Program-made: the position numbers and the translations under genes | NCBI GenBank assembly: GCA_947647505.1 | Contig: CANSKO010000007.1 | Coordinates: 62,001 to 126,000 of the forward strand | Reading direction: 5' to 3' | Source of the DNA: an uncultured Roseburia sp. | GTDB lineage: Bacteria > Bacillota > Clostridia > Lachnospirales > Lachnospiraceae | Length of the DNA: 64,000 nucleotides | The notes under the pieces: generated by a model | What the model saw: the letters and a program-made list of their open reading frames with translations, nothing else | What the model was told of the DNA's origin: nothing | Database searches by the model: none | In this document: one piece after another, positions 43,170-51,873 of the stretch | Layout of the letters: each line of letters starts with the position of its first letter | How positions within the stretch are numbered: the first letter of the stretch is position 1

Positions 43170-43826
43170 ATGCAGACGGAATTATCGGCATCTATGATGT
43201 GCGCGGATTATGCGCATCTGGAAAAGGAAATACGCTTATTGGAAGAGGGAGGCGTCGATTCTTTCCATGTGGACATTATGGACGGGCAGTTCGTGCCCTA
43301 CTTTTGCATGGGCATTCAGGATTTAAAATGCATCCGCAGGCTGACGAAAAAGCCGGTGGAGGTGCATCTGATGATCAAACGGCCATTGAGCTATTTAAAA
43401 GGCTTTATCCAGGCCGGCGCAGACGTGATTTATGTGCATCCCGAGGCGGACTATCATCCGGCCAGCACGTTGCAGGCCATTATTGACGCCGGCGTTACGC
43501 CGGGCATCGCCGTCAATCCCGGAACGTCTTTTGAATCCGTCAGAGAGCTTTTGTATCTGGCAAAGCGGGCGCTTGTCATGAGCGTAAATCCGGGCAGCGC
43601 CGGGCAGGTGTTTTTGCCGTACATAGGAAAGAAGCTGGGGCAGTTTCTGGATGCAAGGAAAGAATACGGGATTGAGGTCTACTGGGACGGCGCGTGTTCG
43701 CTGAATAAGATTGAGACGTACGCGCCGGAAGGCGTTCGGGGCTTTGTGCTTGGAACGACCGTGCTGTTTGGGAAAAACAGGCCATACAAAGAGCTGTTGA
43801 ACGAAATCAGAACGTACTGCGTCTGA
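43170..43826 (+). CDS. Ribulose-phosphate 3-epimerase family protein
   Basis: 218 residues, normal size. ELSASMMCADYAHLEKEI, VDSFHVDIMDGQFVPYF, VEVHLMIKRPLSYL, VTPGIAVNPGT and VMSVNPGSAGQVFLP follow the Rpe barrel with its metal-binding His and Asp residues. The C-terminal VDGG motif of housekeeping Rpe is changed to YWDGACS, so this is a side branch. It would interconvert pentulose phosphates and feed the alditol dehydrogenase and cytidylyltransferase downstream. AGGAGGAG precedes the ATG. Confidence 0.85.
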   Translation: MQTELSASMMCADYAHLEKEIRLLEEGGVDSFHVDIMDGQFVPYFCMGIQDLKCIRRLTKKPVEVHLMIKRPLSYLKGFIQAGADVIYVHPEADYHPASTLQAIIDAGVTPGIAVNPGTSFESVRELLYLAKRALVMSVNPGSAGQVFLPYIGKKLGQFLDARKEYGIEVYWDGACSLNKIETYAPEGVRGFVLGTTVLFGKNRPYKELLNEIRTYCV

Positions 43827-43854
43827 GGGAGGATACGGCCGAAAGGAGAGACGA

Positions 43855-44568
43855 ATGAACGCTGCTGTGATTCTTTCGGGAGGCGTTGGAAGCCGGTTAA
43901 AGGAAATTCAAAGGCCTAAGCAATATTATGTCGTGCGTGGCCGGTCGATTATAAGCTACTGCATCGAGACGATCGAGCGGGCCGCATGCATCGACGCGTA
44001 CGTCATCGTGGCGGACCCGTTATGGCAGGAGTTTATTCTGGAAGAGCGGAAGCGGCTGTATCGGACGCTGTCTGCGTCCGGCTCCAAATTTCGACAGTTT
44101 GCAGAGCCGGGAACAAGCCGGCAGCAGTCGATTCTGCATGGACTGCTCGCCTTAAAAGAAACGGCGGACGAACGGGATATTGTGCTGGTGCAGGATGCGG
44201 TAAGGCCGCTTGCGTCCGAACGGCTGCTGCAAAGCTGCGTGGAAGCCGCCGCGCGCGCAGACGGCGCGATGCCGGTGCTGCCGATGACCGATACGGTGTA
44301 TTACAGCGAAGACGGGAAAAAAGTGGACGCGCTGCTGCATCGGGATAAGATTCTGGCCGGACAGGCGCCGGAAGCGTTTGCATTCGGACCGTACCTGCGC
44401 GCCAATGCAGCATTGTCCGAAGCGGAGCTGTCCGCCGTGCGCGGCAGCAGTGAGCCTGCGATCCGGGCCGGAATGCAGATTGCCCTGATAGAAGGGGAAA
44501 AAAGCAATTTTAAAATCACGACGCTGGAAGATTTGAAGCAGTTTGAGAATGCTATGGAGGAAAGATGA
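43855..44568 (+). CDS. CDP-alditol cytidylyltransferase (IspD/TarI-like)
   Basis: 237 residues. AAVILSGGVGSRLKEIQRPKQY is the CTP-binding opening of the IspD/TarI family; TSRQQSILHGLLAL, VLVQDAVRPLAS and ILAGQAPEAFAFGPY are further conserved segments. Adjacent to an alditol dehydrogenase and a pentulose epimerase, a TarI-type role (making CDP-ribitol or another CDP-pentitol) fits better than isoprenoid synthesis. GAAAGGAGAG precedes the ATG; ATGA overlap with the next gene. Confidence 0.82.
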   Translation: MNAAVILSGGVGSRLKEIQRPKQYYVVRGRSIISYCIETIERAACIDAYVIVADPLWQEFILEERKRLYRTLSASGSKFRQFAEPGTSRQQSILHGLLALKETADERDIVLVQDAVRPLASERLLQSCVEAAARADGAMPVLPMTDTVYYSEDGKKVDALLHRDKILAGQAPEAFAFGPYLRANAALSEAELSAVRGSSEPAIRAGMQIALIEGEKSNFKITTLEDLKQFENAMEER

Positions 44569-45647
44569 AGGCCTGGACATTACATGGAATCGGACAACTG
44601 GAATATGCGGACGCGCCTGTGCCAAAACGAAAAGAGGGATGGGTTTTGGTCCGGGTGGAAGCGGCCGGGGTCTGCGGGTCTGATATTCCAAGAATTTTTC
44701 AGACGGGCACGTATCATTTTCCGACGATACCGGGCCATGAGTTTGCGGGCAGGGTCATAGAGGCGCATGGAAAAGACGCTGCATGGATGGGAAAGCGCGT
44801 AGGCGTGTTTCCGCTGATTCCATGCAAAGAATGCGATCCCTGCCAAAGCGGGCAGTATGAGATGTGCCGCAATTATGATTATCTGGGTTCCAGAAGGGAC
44901 GGCGGCTTTGCGGAGCTTGTCTCTGTGCCGGCATGGAATCTGATGGAGCTTCCCGATGCCGTGCAGATGGAAGAGGCTGCGATGTTTGAGCCTGCCGCCG
45001 TTGCGCTGCACGCAATCCGAAGGATTTCGATCTCTCCTGAGACGACGGTCGCTCTGTTTGGGCTTGGAACCATTGGACTGCTCGTGACGCAGTGGCTGCG
45101 CATATTTGGCGTGCGCCGTGTATTTGCGGTCGGGCACAATCCGGGACACGGCGCGAAGATGCAGGAAACGGCGTCGGAAGCATATGCTTATTTGAATGCG
45201 GGCGATGAGGGAGCGGACGCTGTTTCCTGGATTATGGAGCATACAGGCGGACGGGGAGCGGACGCTGCGATCGAATGCGCCGGCTCGGATGAGACGCTTT
45301 CCGGTTGCATCGAGTGCGTCAAACCGGGCGGGCAGATTCTTATGATCGGAAATCCCAAAGGAGATATGAAGCTGGATCAGGCGACATACTGGAAGCTGCT
45401 GCGCCGTCAGATTCGTCTGACCGGAACGTGGAACTCTTCTTTTTTTCATTCAAAGGAGGATGACTGGCACAAAACGGCGGCGGCCTGTGCGGAGGGAAAG
45501 CTGCGCCTGTCGGAGCTGATTACGCACCGGCTTGCGCCTGCGGATTTGATGCAGGGGCTTTTGCTTGCAAAGGACCGCCTGGAATATCACAATAAAATCA
45601 TGGTCTGCAATGAAAGGCAGACGGGAATGGGACAGGAGGGGCTATGA
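44565..45647 (+). CDS. Zinc-dependent alditol-phosphate dehydrogenase (MDR family; TarJ/GatD-like)
   Basis: 360 residues. AAGVCGSDIPRIF and PTIPGHEFAGRV hold the catalytic zinc ligands; CKECDPCQSGQYEMC the structural zinc; VALFGLGTIGLLVTQWL the NAD(P) motif. QIRLTGTWNSSF resembles galactitol/sorbitol-type enzymes. In the CDP-ribitol pathway TarJ reduces ribulose-5-phosphate; with the neighbours this enzyme likely makes the pentitol phosphate. Which pentitol (ribitol, arabinitol, xylitol) cannot be read. ATGA overlaps on both sides. Confidence 0.82.
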   Translation: MKAWTLHGIGQLEYADAPVPKRKEGWVLVRVEAAGVCGSDIPRIFQTGTYHFPTIPGHEFAGRVIEAHGKDAAWMGKRVGVFPLIPCKECDPCQSGQYEMCRNYDYLGSRRDGGFAELVSVPAWNLMELPDAVQMEEAAMFEPAAVALHAIRRISISPETTVALFGLGTIGLLVTQWLRIFGVRRVFAVGHNPGHGAKMQETASEAYAYLNAGDEGADAVSWIMEHTGGRGADAAIECAGSDETLSGCIECVKPGGQILMIGNPKGDMKLDQATYWKLLRRQIRLTGTWNSSFFHSKEDDWHKTAAACAEGKLRLSELITHRLAPADLMQGLLLAKDRLEYHNKIMVCNERQTGMGQEGL

Positions 45648-46603
45648 ATGATGTAATGCATATCGCAGTTGCGGCAAATCAGGCGTTTGCCAGATATCTC
45701 TGCGTCATGCTGACGTCGTTGCTGGAAAACAACCGTTCCGGGAAGCTGCGTCTGTATCTGCTGTCGGCGGATATTGACCGGGGGGGGGTAAAATGGACGC
45801 GGCGCATCGAAGAGCTGGTCACAGGGTATGGACAGCAGTTTCAGTTTCTTAAAATCGACAGGACGTTGTTTCCAAAGGAGCTTCCGTTTGATGAGACGAT
45901 TACGATGGAGACGTATTTTCGTCTGAAGCTGCCCGAACTGCTGCCAGAGGAGCTAGAGCGGGTTTTGTATCTGGATGCGGATCTGATCGTCAATCAGTCG
46001 CTGCGCGCATTCTACGAAACGGATTTTGAGGGGAAGAGCTTTTGTGTTTGCAGGGACGTTACGGCCTCTGCCGGCCAGCAGATTCATCAGGCGGAATTTT
46101 TTGCCAGCATCCGCAGAGACGGAATGTATTTTAATGCGGGCGTTCTGCTTTTTAACCTTGCAAAGCTGCGTGAGACAACGAGCTTTGCGCGCCTGATGGA
46201 ACAGGCGGTCCGTATCCGGGACGATCTGGTCTTTCATGATCAGGATTTACTGAATTACGTTTTTCATCAGGATGTTCGCTATATGGAGCCGGAGCGCTAT
46301 AACCTTCTGGCGCGCACGGCTTTTAACGCCGGGTATGCGTATGACTGGGTAAAGGAGCATACGGCCATCGTGCATTATGCGGGACCGAAGCCGTGGCGAC
46401 ATAGGGAAGTGCGCTATGCGCTGGAGGCGTTCTGGTGGGAATATGCGAAAAAGACGCCGTACTATACGGAGCTTCTGGAGGAGATGCTGTGGCCGGAAAT
46501 TCAGACGGGCTACATGGATCAGCTGTTTCGGCAGCTGAAACAGGAGAATGACGAGCTGCGCGGGATTGTCGACAAGTGCATGCGGCTGTTACAGGCGAGA
46601 TAA
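45644..46603 (+). CDS. GT8 glycosyltransferase
   Basis: 319 residues. HIAVAANQAFARYLCVMLTS opens the GT8 domain; RVLYLDADLIVN carries the metal-binding DAD; YFNAGVLLFNLAKLR, DQDLLNYVF and AIVHYAGPKPWRH are the remaining family motifs. A G9 tract at 45780-45788, coding R-G-G-V-K about residue 46-50, lies in the surface loop before the first acceptor-side strand and is in frame. Losing one G would stop translation at once, so the transferase may switch off. AGGAGGGG precedes the ATG. Confidence 0.9.
   Translation: MNDVMHIAVAANQAFARYLCVMLTSLLENNRSGKLRLYLLSADIDRGGVKWTRRIEELVTGYGQQFQFLKIDRTLFPKELPFDETITMETYFRLKLPELLPEELERVLYLDADLIVNQSLRAFYETDFEGKSFCVCRDVTASAGQQIHQAEFFASIRRDGMYFNAGVLLFNLAKLRETTSFARLMEQAVRIRDDLVFHDQDLLNYVFHQDVRYMEPERYNLLARTAFNAGYAYDWVKEHTAIVHYAGPKPWRHREVRYALEAFWWEYAKKTPYYTELLEEMLWPEIQTGYMDQLFRQLKQENDELRGIVDKCMRLLQAR
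45780..45788 (+). repeat. G9 tract 4, followed by TAAAAT (gene ON)
   Basis: Read CGG GGG GGG GTA AAA in the GT8 gene. G8 would give CGG GGG GGG TAA, an immediate stop. In frame as sequenced. Confidence 0.9.
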
Positions 46604-46645
46604 GTGTAAAGATTTTCCTTTCGGGAGAAGGGTATGGGACGGACT

Positions 46646-46671
46646 TAAGAATGAAAGAAAAATGCCGATAT
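46646..46671 (+). promoter_or_regulatory. Sigma-D (sigma-28) type flagellar promoter candidate
   Basis: TAAG (46646-46649), a 14-base spacer, and a perfect GCCGATAT (46664-46671). Only the last base of the -35 element and one base of spacer length differ from the consensus. It lies 62 bases before the small gene at 46734 in a non-coding gap. Confidence 0.65.
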
Positions 46672-46733
46672 AATAGATAGCGTCCGAATATAATTTAAGA
46701 AGAAAGGAAAGGCCGGTTGGCCGGGTGAAAATC

Positions 46734-47096
46734 ATGGAAGAGAACAGAGCGGAACAGAAGGAAGCGCTGGAGGTTTTAATCGAATTCAATGATCGCATTG
46801 TAAAAAATATGAAAATAATCGTCAAAGAGCTTACGGGAGAACGCATGGATGACACGAATCAGTTTTTAAAGGGAATCGCCGACGCGTTAAACTGGGAGAT
46901 TGAGGTGGTAAACGGCACGATGGGGCTGCTCAATGAAGGAAAAGAGCGCATTCACAAAGAAACGTTCAATGCAAAAGTCATGCAGTTAAGCAGCGCAATC
47001 AAAGACAATGACGACGCGGCAATGGCGGCGGCGTTTACAGAGCTGATACCGGTATTTGAACAGCTGGGAGAAGCAGCAAGGGAAGTAACCGCATAA
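46734..47096 (+). CDS. Small all-helical protein of unknown function, probably flagella-linked
   Basis: 120 residues from ATG 46734 (GTG 46725 is an alternative). I do not recognise a family. The sequence is entirely helical and charged: VLIEFNDRIVKNMKIIVKEL, then FLKGIADALNWEIEVVNGTM and AAMAAAFTELIPVFEQL. Size and helix content recall small secretion chaperones such as FliS or FliT, but no signature proves it. It is the only gene directly behind a sigma-D-like promoter of high quality, in a locus that looks like flagellin glycosylation, so a flagellar role is a fair inference. A GGCC-GGTT-GGCC hairpin (46711-46722) lies just before the start. Confidence 0.72.
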   Translation: MEENRAEQKEALEVLIEFNDRIVKNMKIIVKELTGERMDDTNQFLKGIADALNWEIEVVNGTMGLLNEGKERIHKETFNAKVMQLSSAIKDNDDAAMAAAFTELIPVFEQLGEAAREVTA

Positions 47097-47110
47097 AGGA
47101 GAAGGAATCG

Positions 47111-47144
47111 CAAGCCAGCTTTTGCAGCAACAGAAGTTGGCTTG
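47111..47144 (+). other. Hairpin after the small helical gene
   Basis: CAAGCCAGCTT (47111-47121) pairs with AAGTTGGCTTG (47134-47144), one G-T, loop of 12. No T-run follows, so it may be a weak terminator or an mRNA-processing element. Confidence 0.4.
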
Positions 47145-47196
47145 TCTGTCATGTAAGGCGTAAAGCGCCGGGGCTGCAGCAGAAGGAGAAGCAGAT

Positions 47197-48267
47197 ATGA
47201 AATATGGACTGATTTATTATAAAGATACGGAGAATCTGGGAGACGATATTTTAAGTTACGCGGGAAAGCGCTTTCTTCCCCAAATTGATTACTATATTGA
47301 CAGAGAGAATATGGATCTGTTTTTGCCGGAGAAAAAGGAGTATGTAGCCGCTATTTTGAATGGCTGGTATATTCATTACAGTTACGCGTTTCCGCCTTCT
47401 CCTTATCTGCTTCCGTTTTTTTCAGGGACGCATTTTAATATAGATCCGATGATATACGGAGACTACGCGTATCTGGACGGCGCGGGGGTAGAGTATCTGA
47501 AAAAGTATACGCCAATTGGATGCCGCGACCCAAAGACGATGGAGATGCTTCAGCAGAAAGGCGTAGACAGTTATTTTTCAGGATGTCTGACGCTGACACT
47601 GCAAAAATATGCGGATGTACAGCCCAATCACATGGTTTTTCTGACGGACGTCTCGGATCGTGTTTCGGAATACGTCAGAAGCAGGCTTTTGGACAGAGAG
47701 GTTCTGAATCTGACGCATCGCTTTACGAAGCAGGAAAAGGGATGGATGGACTGGGAAAAGCGGGAAGAACGAGTAGAGACGTATTTAAAGCGTTATCAGG
47801 GAGCCGATCTGGTTATCACGAAGCGGCTGCATTGCGCGCTTCCGTGCATTGCGCTGGATGTGCCGGTTATTTTGATTGTAGAAGAGAATCAGGATTATTA
47901 TGACAGGATAGATTGTTTTACGCCTTATGTCACCTCGTGTACGGAGGAAGAGCTTTTGAGCGGAAAGGTCGATGAAAGGCTTTTACATCCCGTCCCAAAC
48001 GGAAGCGTCAAAGAGCTTGTCGATGGCATGGAGGCGGAAGTGCGGCAGTTTGTGGAAAAGATGCGGACAGTAGAGCCGGATACGTCACAGCTGCCGGATC
48101 CGTCGCTTTATCACGAATTGTTTGTAGAACGCAGCATAAATATGAGAAGGGCGATTCACAGGCTGCTGGCGCGGCAGATTAGCCTCGTGATGCAGCATCA
48201 TGAAGACGTCAGGACGATGGAGAAGGTAATGGCCCTTGCCAGAAAGCTGACGGGCGCGGAGCAGTAA
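47197..48267 (+). CDS. Polysaccharide pyruvyl transferase family protein
   Basis: 356 residues. YYKDTENLGDDILSYAGKRF near the start is the glycine-rich NxGD segment of this family. TPIGCRDPKTMEMLQQKGV and YFSGCLTLTL correspond to the R-D/GC core, and VITKRLHCALPCIALDVPV the conserved R-x-H-x3-P site. Such enzymes add pyruvate ketals to sugars using phosphoenolpyruvate. The last 80 residues are an extra helical tail. AGAAGGAGAAG precedes the ATG. It starts a new run after a gap of 100 bases. Confidence 0.8.
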   Translation: MKYGLIYYKDTENLGDDILSYAGKRFLPQIDYYIDRENMDLFLPEKKEYVAAILNGWYIHYSYAFPPSPYLLPFFSGTHFNIDPMIYGDYAYLDGAGVEYLKKYTPIGCRDPKTMEMLQQKGVDSYFSGCLTLTLQKYADVQPNHMVFLTDVSDRVSEYVRSRLLDREVLNLTHRFTKQEKGWMDWEKREERVETYLKRYQGADLVITKRLHCALPCIALDVPVILIVEENQDYYDRIDCFTPYVTSCTEEELLSGKVDERLLHPVPNGSVKELVDGMEAEVRQFVEKMRTVEPDTSQLPDPSLYHELFVERSINMRRAIHRLLARQISLVMQHHEDVRTMEKVMALARKLTGAEQ

Positions 48268-48287
48268 GGCGCCGGAGGAGAAGGCTT

Positions 48288-48749
48288 GTGATTTTAAAAA
48301 ATGAAAACGATATCTATATGTATTATGAAGCGATCGAGCAGCTTGAGCCGCGTTCCATCCTTGATGTCGGCATGTTTTTAAAACGCATCGGGAGCGTTTC
48401 GCGAAAAGTGATGGGGCGGGGCGTTCCGGAGGACGTTTTGCTGGACGGCGTAGATTTTTTTTCAGAGATTTCTCTTCCGGTCTGGAATCAGATTTACGAT
48501 CATGTGACGGAGGCGCCGGCTTTTCTGGAAGAGAAGCGGGAGAAAACGTATGATCTTGCGTTTTTGCTTGGCGCAGAGGCTCTGGATCGGAAAGCGGACG
48601 CCGTGTTGGTTGCAAAGCAGACGATGGCGTCCGCGACGTATGTGCTTACGGACCGCGTGGGGAAGCCTCTGAAGGATTTGCAGAAGGAGCTGCGCATCAT
48701 AGATCTGAACCTGGAAGGAAGGCCGTATTTTCTTCTGGATACGAGGTAG
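48288..48749 (+). CDS. Hypothetical protein, methyltransferase-like start
   Basis: 153 residues from GTG 48288 behind GGAGGAGAAGG. Not recognised. YEAIEQLEPRSILDVGMFLKRIGSVSR resembles the first strand and loop of a SAM-binding fold, and YDLAFLLGAEALDRK plus TYVLTDRV could be later strands, but the glycine loop is poor. It is placed directly before the DUF4422/Caps_synth gene (6-base gap) and may be its partner. It could also be a shortened relative of the Rossmann module. Confidence 0.6.
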   Translation: MILKNENDIYMYYEAIEQLEPRSILDVGMFLKRIGSVSRKVMGRGVPEDVLLDGVDFFSEISLPVWNQIYDHVTEAPAFLEEKREKTYDLAFLLGAEALDRKADAVLVAKQTMASATYVLTDRVGKPLKDLQKELRIIDLNLEGRPYFLLDTR

Positions 48750-48755
48750 AATGGC

Positions 48756-50312
48756 ATGGATACGAGAATATATGTAATGACGCATAAGAAAATAGACGCG
48801 ATTCCGGATGACATGTATATTCCGCTGCATGTCGGCAGGGCGGGGAAAGAAGACTTCGGTTATGTCGGGGACGATACGGGAGATCATATTTCGGAAAAAA
48901 ATGCCGTCTGGTGTGAGCTGACGGGCATTTACTGGCTCTGGAAAAATGTGGATTGCGACAATATTGGAATCTGTCATTACCGCCGCTATTTTACAAGGGA
49001 GGAAAAACTGCTCGATCAGCCGTATGTGGAAGAGACGCTTGAAAAGCATTCCATTATCGTTCCAAACAGCAGCTGCGTAAAAGAAGAGAAGGACGTCTAT
49101 GACCACTATGCCAGACGGCATGCTGCAAAAGACCTGGATATATGCCGCGAAACGCTTCTTGAAAAATATCCGGAATATGTCGGCGCGTTTGATGCTGCAA
49201 TGCAGACGATTCTGGTTTCGATTGGCAATATGTGGATTACGCGCAAGACGATTTTCGACCGCTATTGCAGCTGGCTGTTTGACATTCTCTTTGAAGTGGA
49301 GAAGCGGCTTGACTACAGTGACTACGACGCGTATCAGGCGCGCGTCATCGGCTTTTTGGCCGAGCGGCTGTTTCGGGTCTGGCTTCTGATGCAGAACGAG
49401 TCCGTGACGGAAGAGAACATGAAGCTGATCGAGCCTTCGGATTTTTCCAATGCAAAGAAGCGGGTGGATCTGATGGAACGTTATGTCAGGCTGAAAATCC
49501 ACCCAATGCTGCAAATTTATCGGGGAGGCAGGGTTTTACAGGAAGAGCTTCCTGCGGCGTCATCCGTTCCGGATGATTTTCACGGAAAAATACCGGTATG
49601 GATTTGCTGGTGGCAGGGGGAGCGGGAGATGCCGGAGCTGATTCGCCTTTGCGTGCGCAGCCTGAAGCGGAATCTGCCGCGGGAGCAGACGACGATTCGG
49701 CTGATTACGCTGGAAAACTGTATGCAGTACGTGACGTTTACAGAGGCGGTGATTCGTAAATTTAACGAAGGGAAGATATCGTATACGCACCTGTCCGATC
49801 TGCTGCGGGCGGAGCTTTTGTTTCGCTACGGCGGCATGTGGATTGACGCGACGTATTATGCGGCGGGCCCGATTGACGCAGGACGGCTGAAAGAGCAGAT
49901 CTTTACGCTTCGGTTTTGCCAGCCGATCTTTGAAGCGGATGTGACAAAGGGAAGATGGTCCGGGAATTTGTGGTATGCGCCAAAGGGCAGGAAGCTGTTT
50001 CGTTTTCTGATGGAGAGCCTGTGGTACTACTGGGAAGTGGAAAACGAGCTTGTGGATTATTTTCTGATTGACTATATCATTGCGGCGGCCGTGGAGGAAT
50101 TTGCCGACGTCAGAGAAGAGCTGGAACAGTGCGCATACAGCAATGCGAATGTGTTTTATCTGCATTCCGTTTTAAACCGCAGGTATGATCCGGACATTCT
50201 GCAAACGATGGAACGCGAAGGAACGTTTTATAAATTAAACCGTCAGGCGATGTACCGGACGGAGAACATGGCGGGAGAGAAGACGGTTTATGGGTATTTG
50301 TGCGGACAATAG
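48756..50312 (+). CDS. Fusion of DUF4422 and Caps_synth-type glycosyltransferase
   Basis: 518 residues. Residues 1-235 are DUF4422: IYVMTHKKIDAIPDDMYIPL, YVGDDTGDHISEKNAVWCELT, YWLWKN and GICHYRRYF. Residues 265-500 resemble Caps_synth/GT32-like enzymes: IPVWICWWQGEREMPELIRLC, HLSDLLRAELLFRYGGMWIDATYY with a DxT/DAT metal site. Two glycosyl transfers in one chain are likely. The DUF4422 part is a relative of the protein at 41973, which instead carries a Rossmann module. The end overlaps the next gene by 23 bases. Confidence 0.8.
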   Translation: MDTRIYVMTHKKIDAIPDDMYIPLHVGRAGKEDFGYVGDDTGDHISEKNAVWCELTGIYWLWKNVDCDNIGICHYRRYFTREEKLLDQPYVEETLEKHSIIVPNSSCVKEEKDVYDHYARRHAAKDLDICRETLLEKYPEYVGAFDAAMQTILVSIGNMWITRKTIFDRYCSWLFDILFEVEKRLDYSDYDAYQARVIGFLAERLFRVWLLMQNESVTEENMKLIEPSDFSNAKKRVDLMERYVRLKIHPMLQIYRGGRVLQEELPAASSVPDDFHGKIPVWICWWQGEREMPELIRLCVRSLKRNLPREQTTIRLITLENCMQYVTFTEAVIRKFNEGKISYTHLSDLLRAELLFRYGGMWIDATYYAAGPIDAGRLKEQIFTLRFCQPIFEADVTKGRWSGNLWYAPKGRKLFRFLMESLWYYWEVENELVDYFLIDYIIAAAVEEFADVREELEQCAYSNANVFYLHSVLNRRYDPDILQTMEREGTFYKLNRQAMYRTENMAGEKTVYGYLCGQ

Positions 50313-51852
50313 CGAAGAAAAGGAATTTTATACGGCGATACAGGGAATGCTCGGGGAGCTGATCGCAGGAAAGCGTTTCAGCGAGGCTCTCCTGAAGCGC
50401 ATGAAGGCTGCGTATCAGGCGATGACGCAGGAGCGGCAAAGGGACTGTCTTTCTGCGGTTTATGAAATGATGCGGGAGAATTATGCGGCGGCCATTTATT
50501 TTATGGGAGTTCTGCTGCAGGAAACGGGAGATCAGAAGATCATCCGTTTTGTAACAAAACTGCTGCTGTCAAAGCAGAGCCCTTTATGGGAGCGGTTAAA
50601 CGACAGCATTCAGTTCCGCAGCTGTTTATTTTTGAATGGCGCAGGGAGGGACTATGCGGAATACCGGAGAGAAAGAGAGCTGTATGAGGGCATGCTGCAG
50701 GAGATGCATACGGAGATAGGCTGCGCGTATGCGATGACGCCTTTTGAAACGCGAAAAAAGAAAGTCATTCTTGTGGCGTCACAGCTCGTCAATGCATACC
50801 ATGCGCCGACGGGTTATGTGATGCAGGCCTTCCGCAGCCTTGCGCGTCTTGGATACGAAGTGGAATGCTTCATTTGCCACTGTCTGAGCGTAGAAGGCTA
50901 TTGGGATTGGAATAAACGCATTTATATCCAGAATATTATGTATAAGACGGGGCCGTTTGTGCGTGAATTTGCAGGCGTGCAGATCAAAGGGCATAACTTT
51001 GAGCTACAGAGATCGAATTATATAGAAACGCTGCGGATGGCAGTGGAAATGGTCTATGAGAGGCGGCCGGAATACGTTTTGGAAATGGGAAGCGAGACGA
51101 TGCTTGCCGGGCTGTGCAGAGGGTTTACGACCGTGGTTACAATGGGAATGACGGGGCGTCTTCCGGTTACAAATGCACAGATCATTGCGTTTCTGGCAAA
51201 GGTGTCCGACAAAGAGAGGGCGCTTTGGGATACGCTGCTTGAGAAAGAGCAGACGGTAGTGTCTGTTTATATTACCACGCATGAGTTTTTGGAAGCGCTC
51301 CATCAGAAAGTTTCGAGAAAGGATTTGGGCATACCGGAGGAAGCCTTCGTTCTTGTCCTTGCCGGAAACAGGCTGGATCTGGAAGTGAAAGAGGCGTTTG
51401 AACGGATCCTGTTTCAGATGCTGGATCTTTCGAAACAGATCCGAATCGCCGTGTTCGGAAGGTGCCCCGCATTTCAGAAACGGATGTTAGAAGGAAGCAG
51501 GGCGGACCGGTTTTATTTTCTGGGACATCGGACGGATTTTAAACATGCGGTCGGAGTGGGAGACGTCTTTGTCAATCCGCCAAGACAGGGCGGCGGAACG
51601 GGAGGCCTGTTTGCAGTCATGGAAGAGACGCCCGTCGTTACGCTGGGCGATTGTGACGTGGCGGAAATGGTTGGGGACAGGTTTGTCTGTCAAAGCATGG
51701 ATGAAATGCCAGAGCTTATCCGGCGTTATATGACAGATCAGGAATTTATGCAGGTACAGAAGGAAAATTGCAGGAAAGCGGCGGCAAATCGAAATGTAGA
51801 TCAGATGGAAGCGTTTCGAAAGATATGCGATGCGGTAAAATCCTGTTCTTAG
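50290..51852 (+). CDS. Glycosyltransferase, GT-B fold, with N-terminal helical domain
   Basis: 520 residues. The first 150 are helical and charged. From 155 a GT-B enzyme: KKVILVASQLVNAYHAPTGYV, VLEMGSETMLAGLC, FVLVLAGNRLD, RFYFLGHRTDFKHAVGVGDVF and VNPPRQGGGTGGLFAVMEETP. It is the full-length relative of the truncated gene at the left edge of the window. The two are about 49 kb apart, suggesting an old duplication or a common origin for both ends of the island. GGAGAG precedes the ATG inside the previous gene. Confidence 0.78.
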   Translation: MGICADNSEEKEFYTAIQGMLGELIAGKRFSEALLKRMKAAYQAMTQERQRDCLSAVYEMMRENYAAAIYFMGVLLQETGDQKIIRFVTKLLLSKQSPLWERLNDSIQFRSCLFLNGAGRDYAEYRRERELYEGMLQEMHTEIGCAYAMTPFETRKKKVILVASQLVNAYHAPTGYVMQAFRSLARLGYEVECFICHCLSVEGYWDWNKRIYIQNIMYKTGPFVREFAGVQIKGHNFELQRSNYIETLRMAVEMVYERRPEYVLEMGSETMLAGLCRGFTTVVTMGMTGRLPVTNAQIIAFLAKVSDKERALWDTLLEKEQTVVSVYITTHEFLEALHQKVSRKDLGIPEEAFVLVLAGNRLDLEVKEAFERILFQMLDLSKQIRIAVFGRCPAFQKRMLEGSRADRFYFLGHRTDFKHAVGVGDVFVNPPRQGGGTGGLFAVMEETPVVTLGDCDVAEMVGDRFVCQSMDEMPELIRRYMTDQEFMQVQKENCRKAAANRNVDQMEAFRKICDAVKSCS

Positions 51853-51873
51853 GAAAGAAAGGGGGAGGCGGGA

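Noticed and set aside
43855-44568. Housekeeping ispD
   Set aside because: Neighbours are a pentulose epimerase and an alditol dehydrogenase, and no isoprenoid gene is near; a TarI-like role fits better, although motif alone does not exclude IspD.
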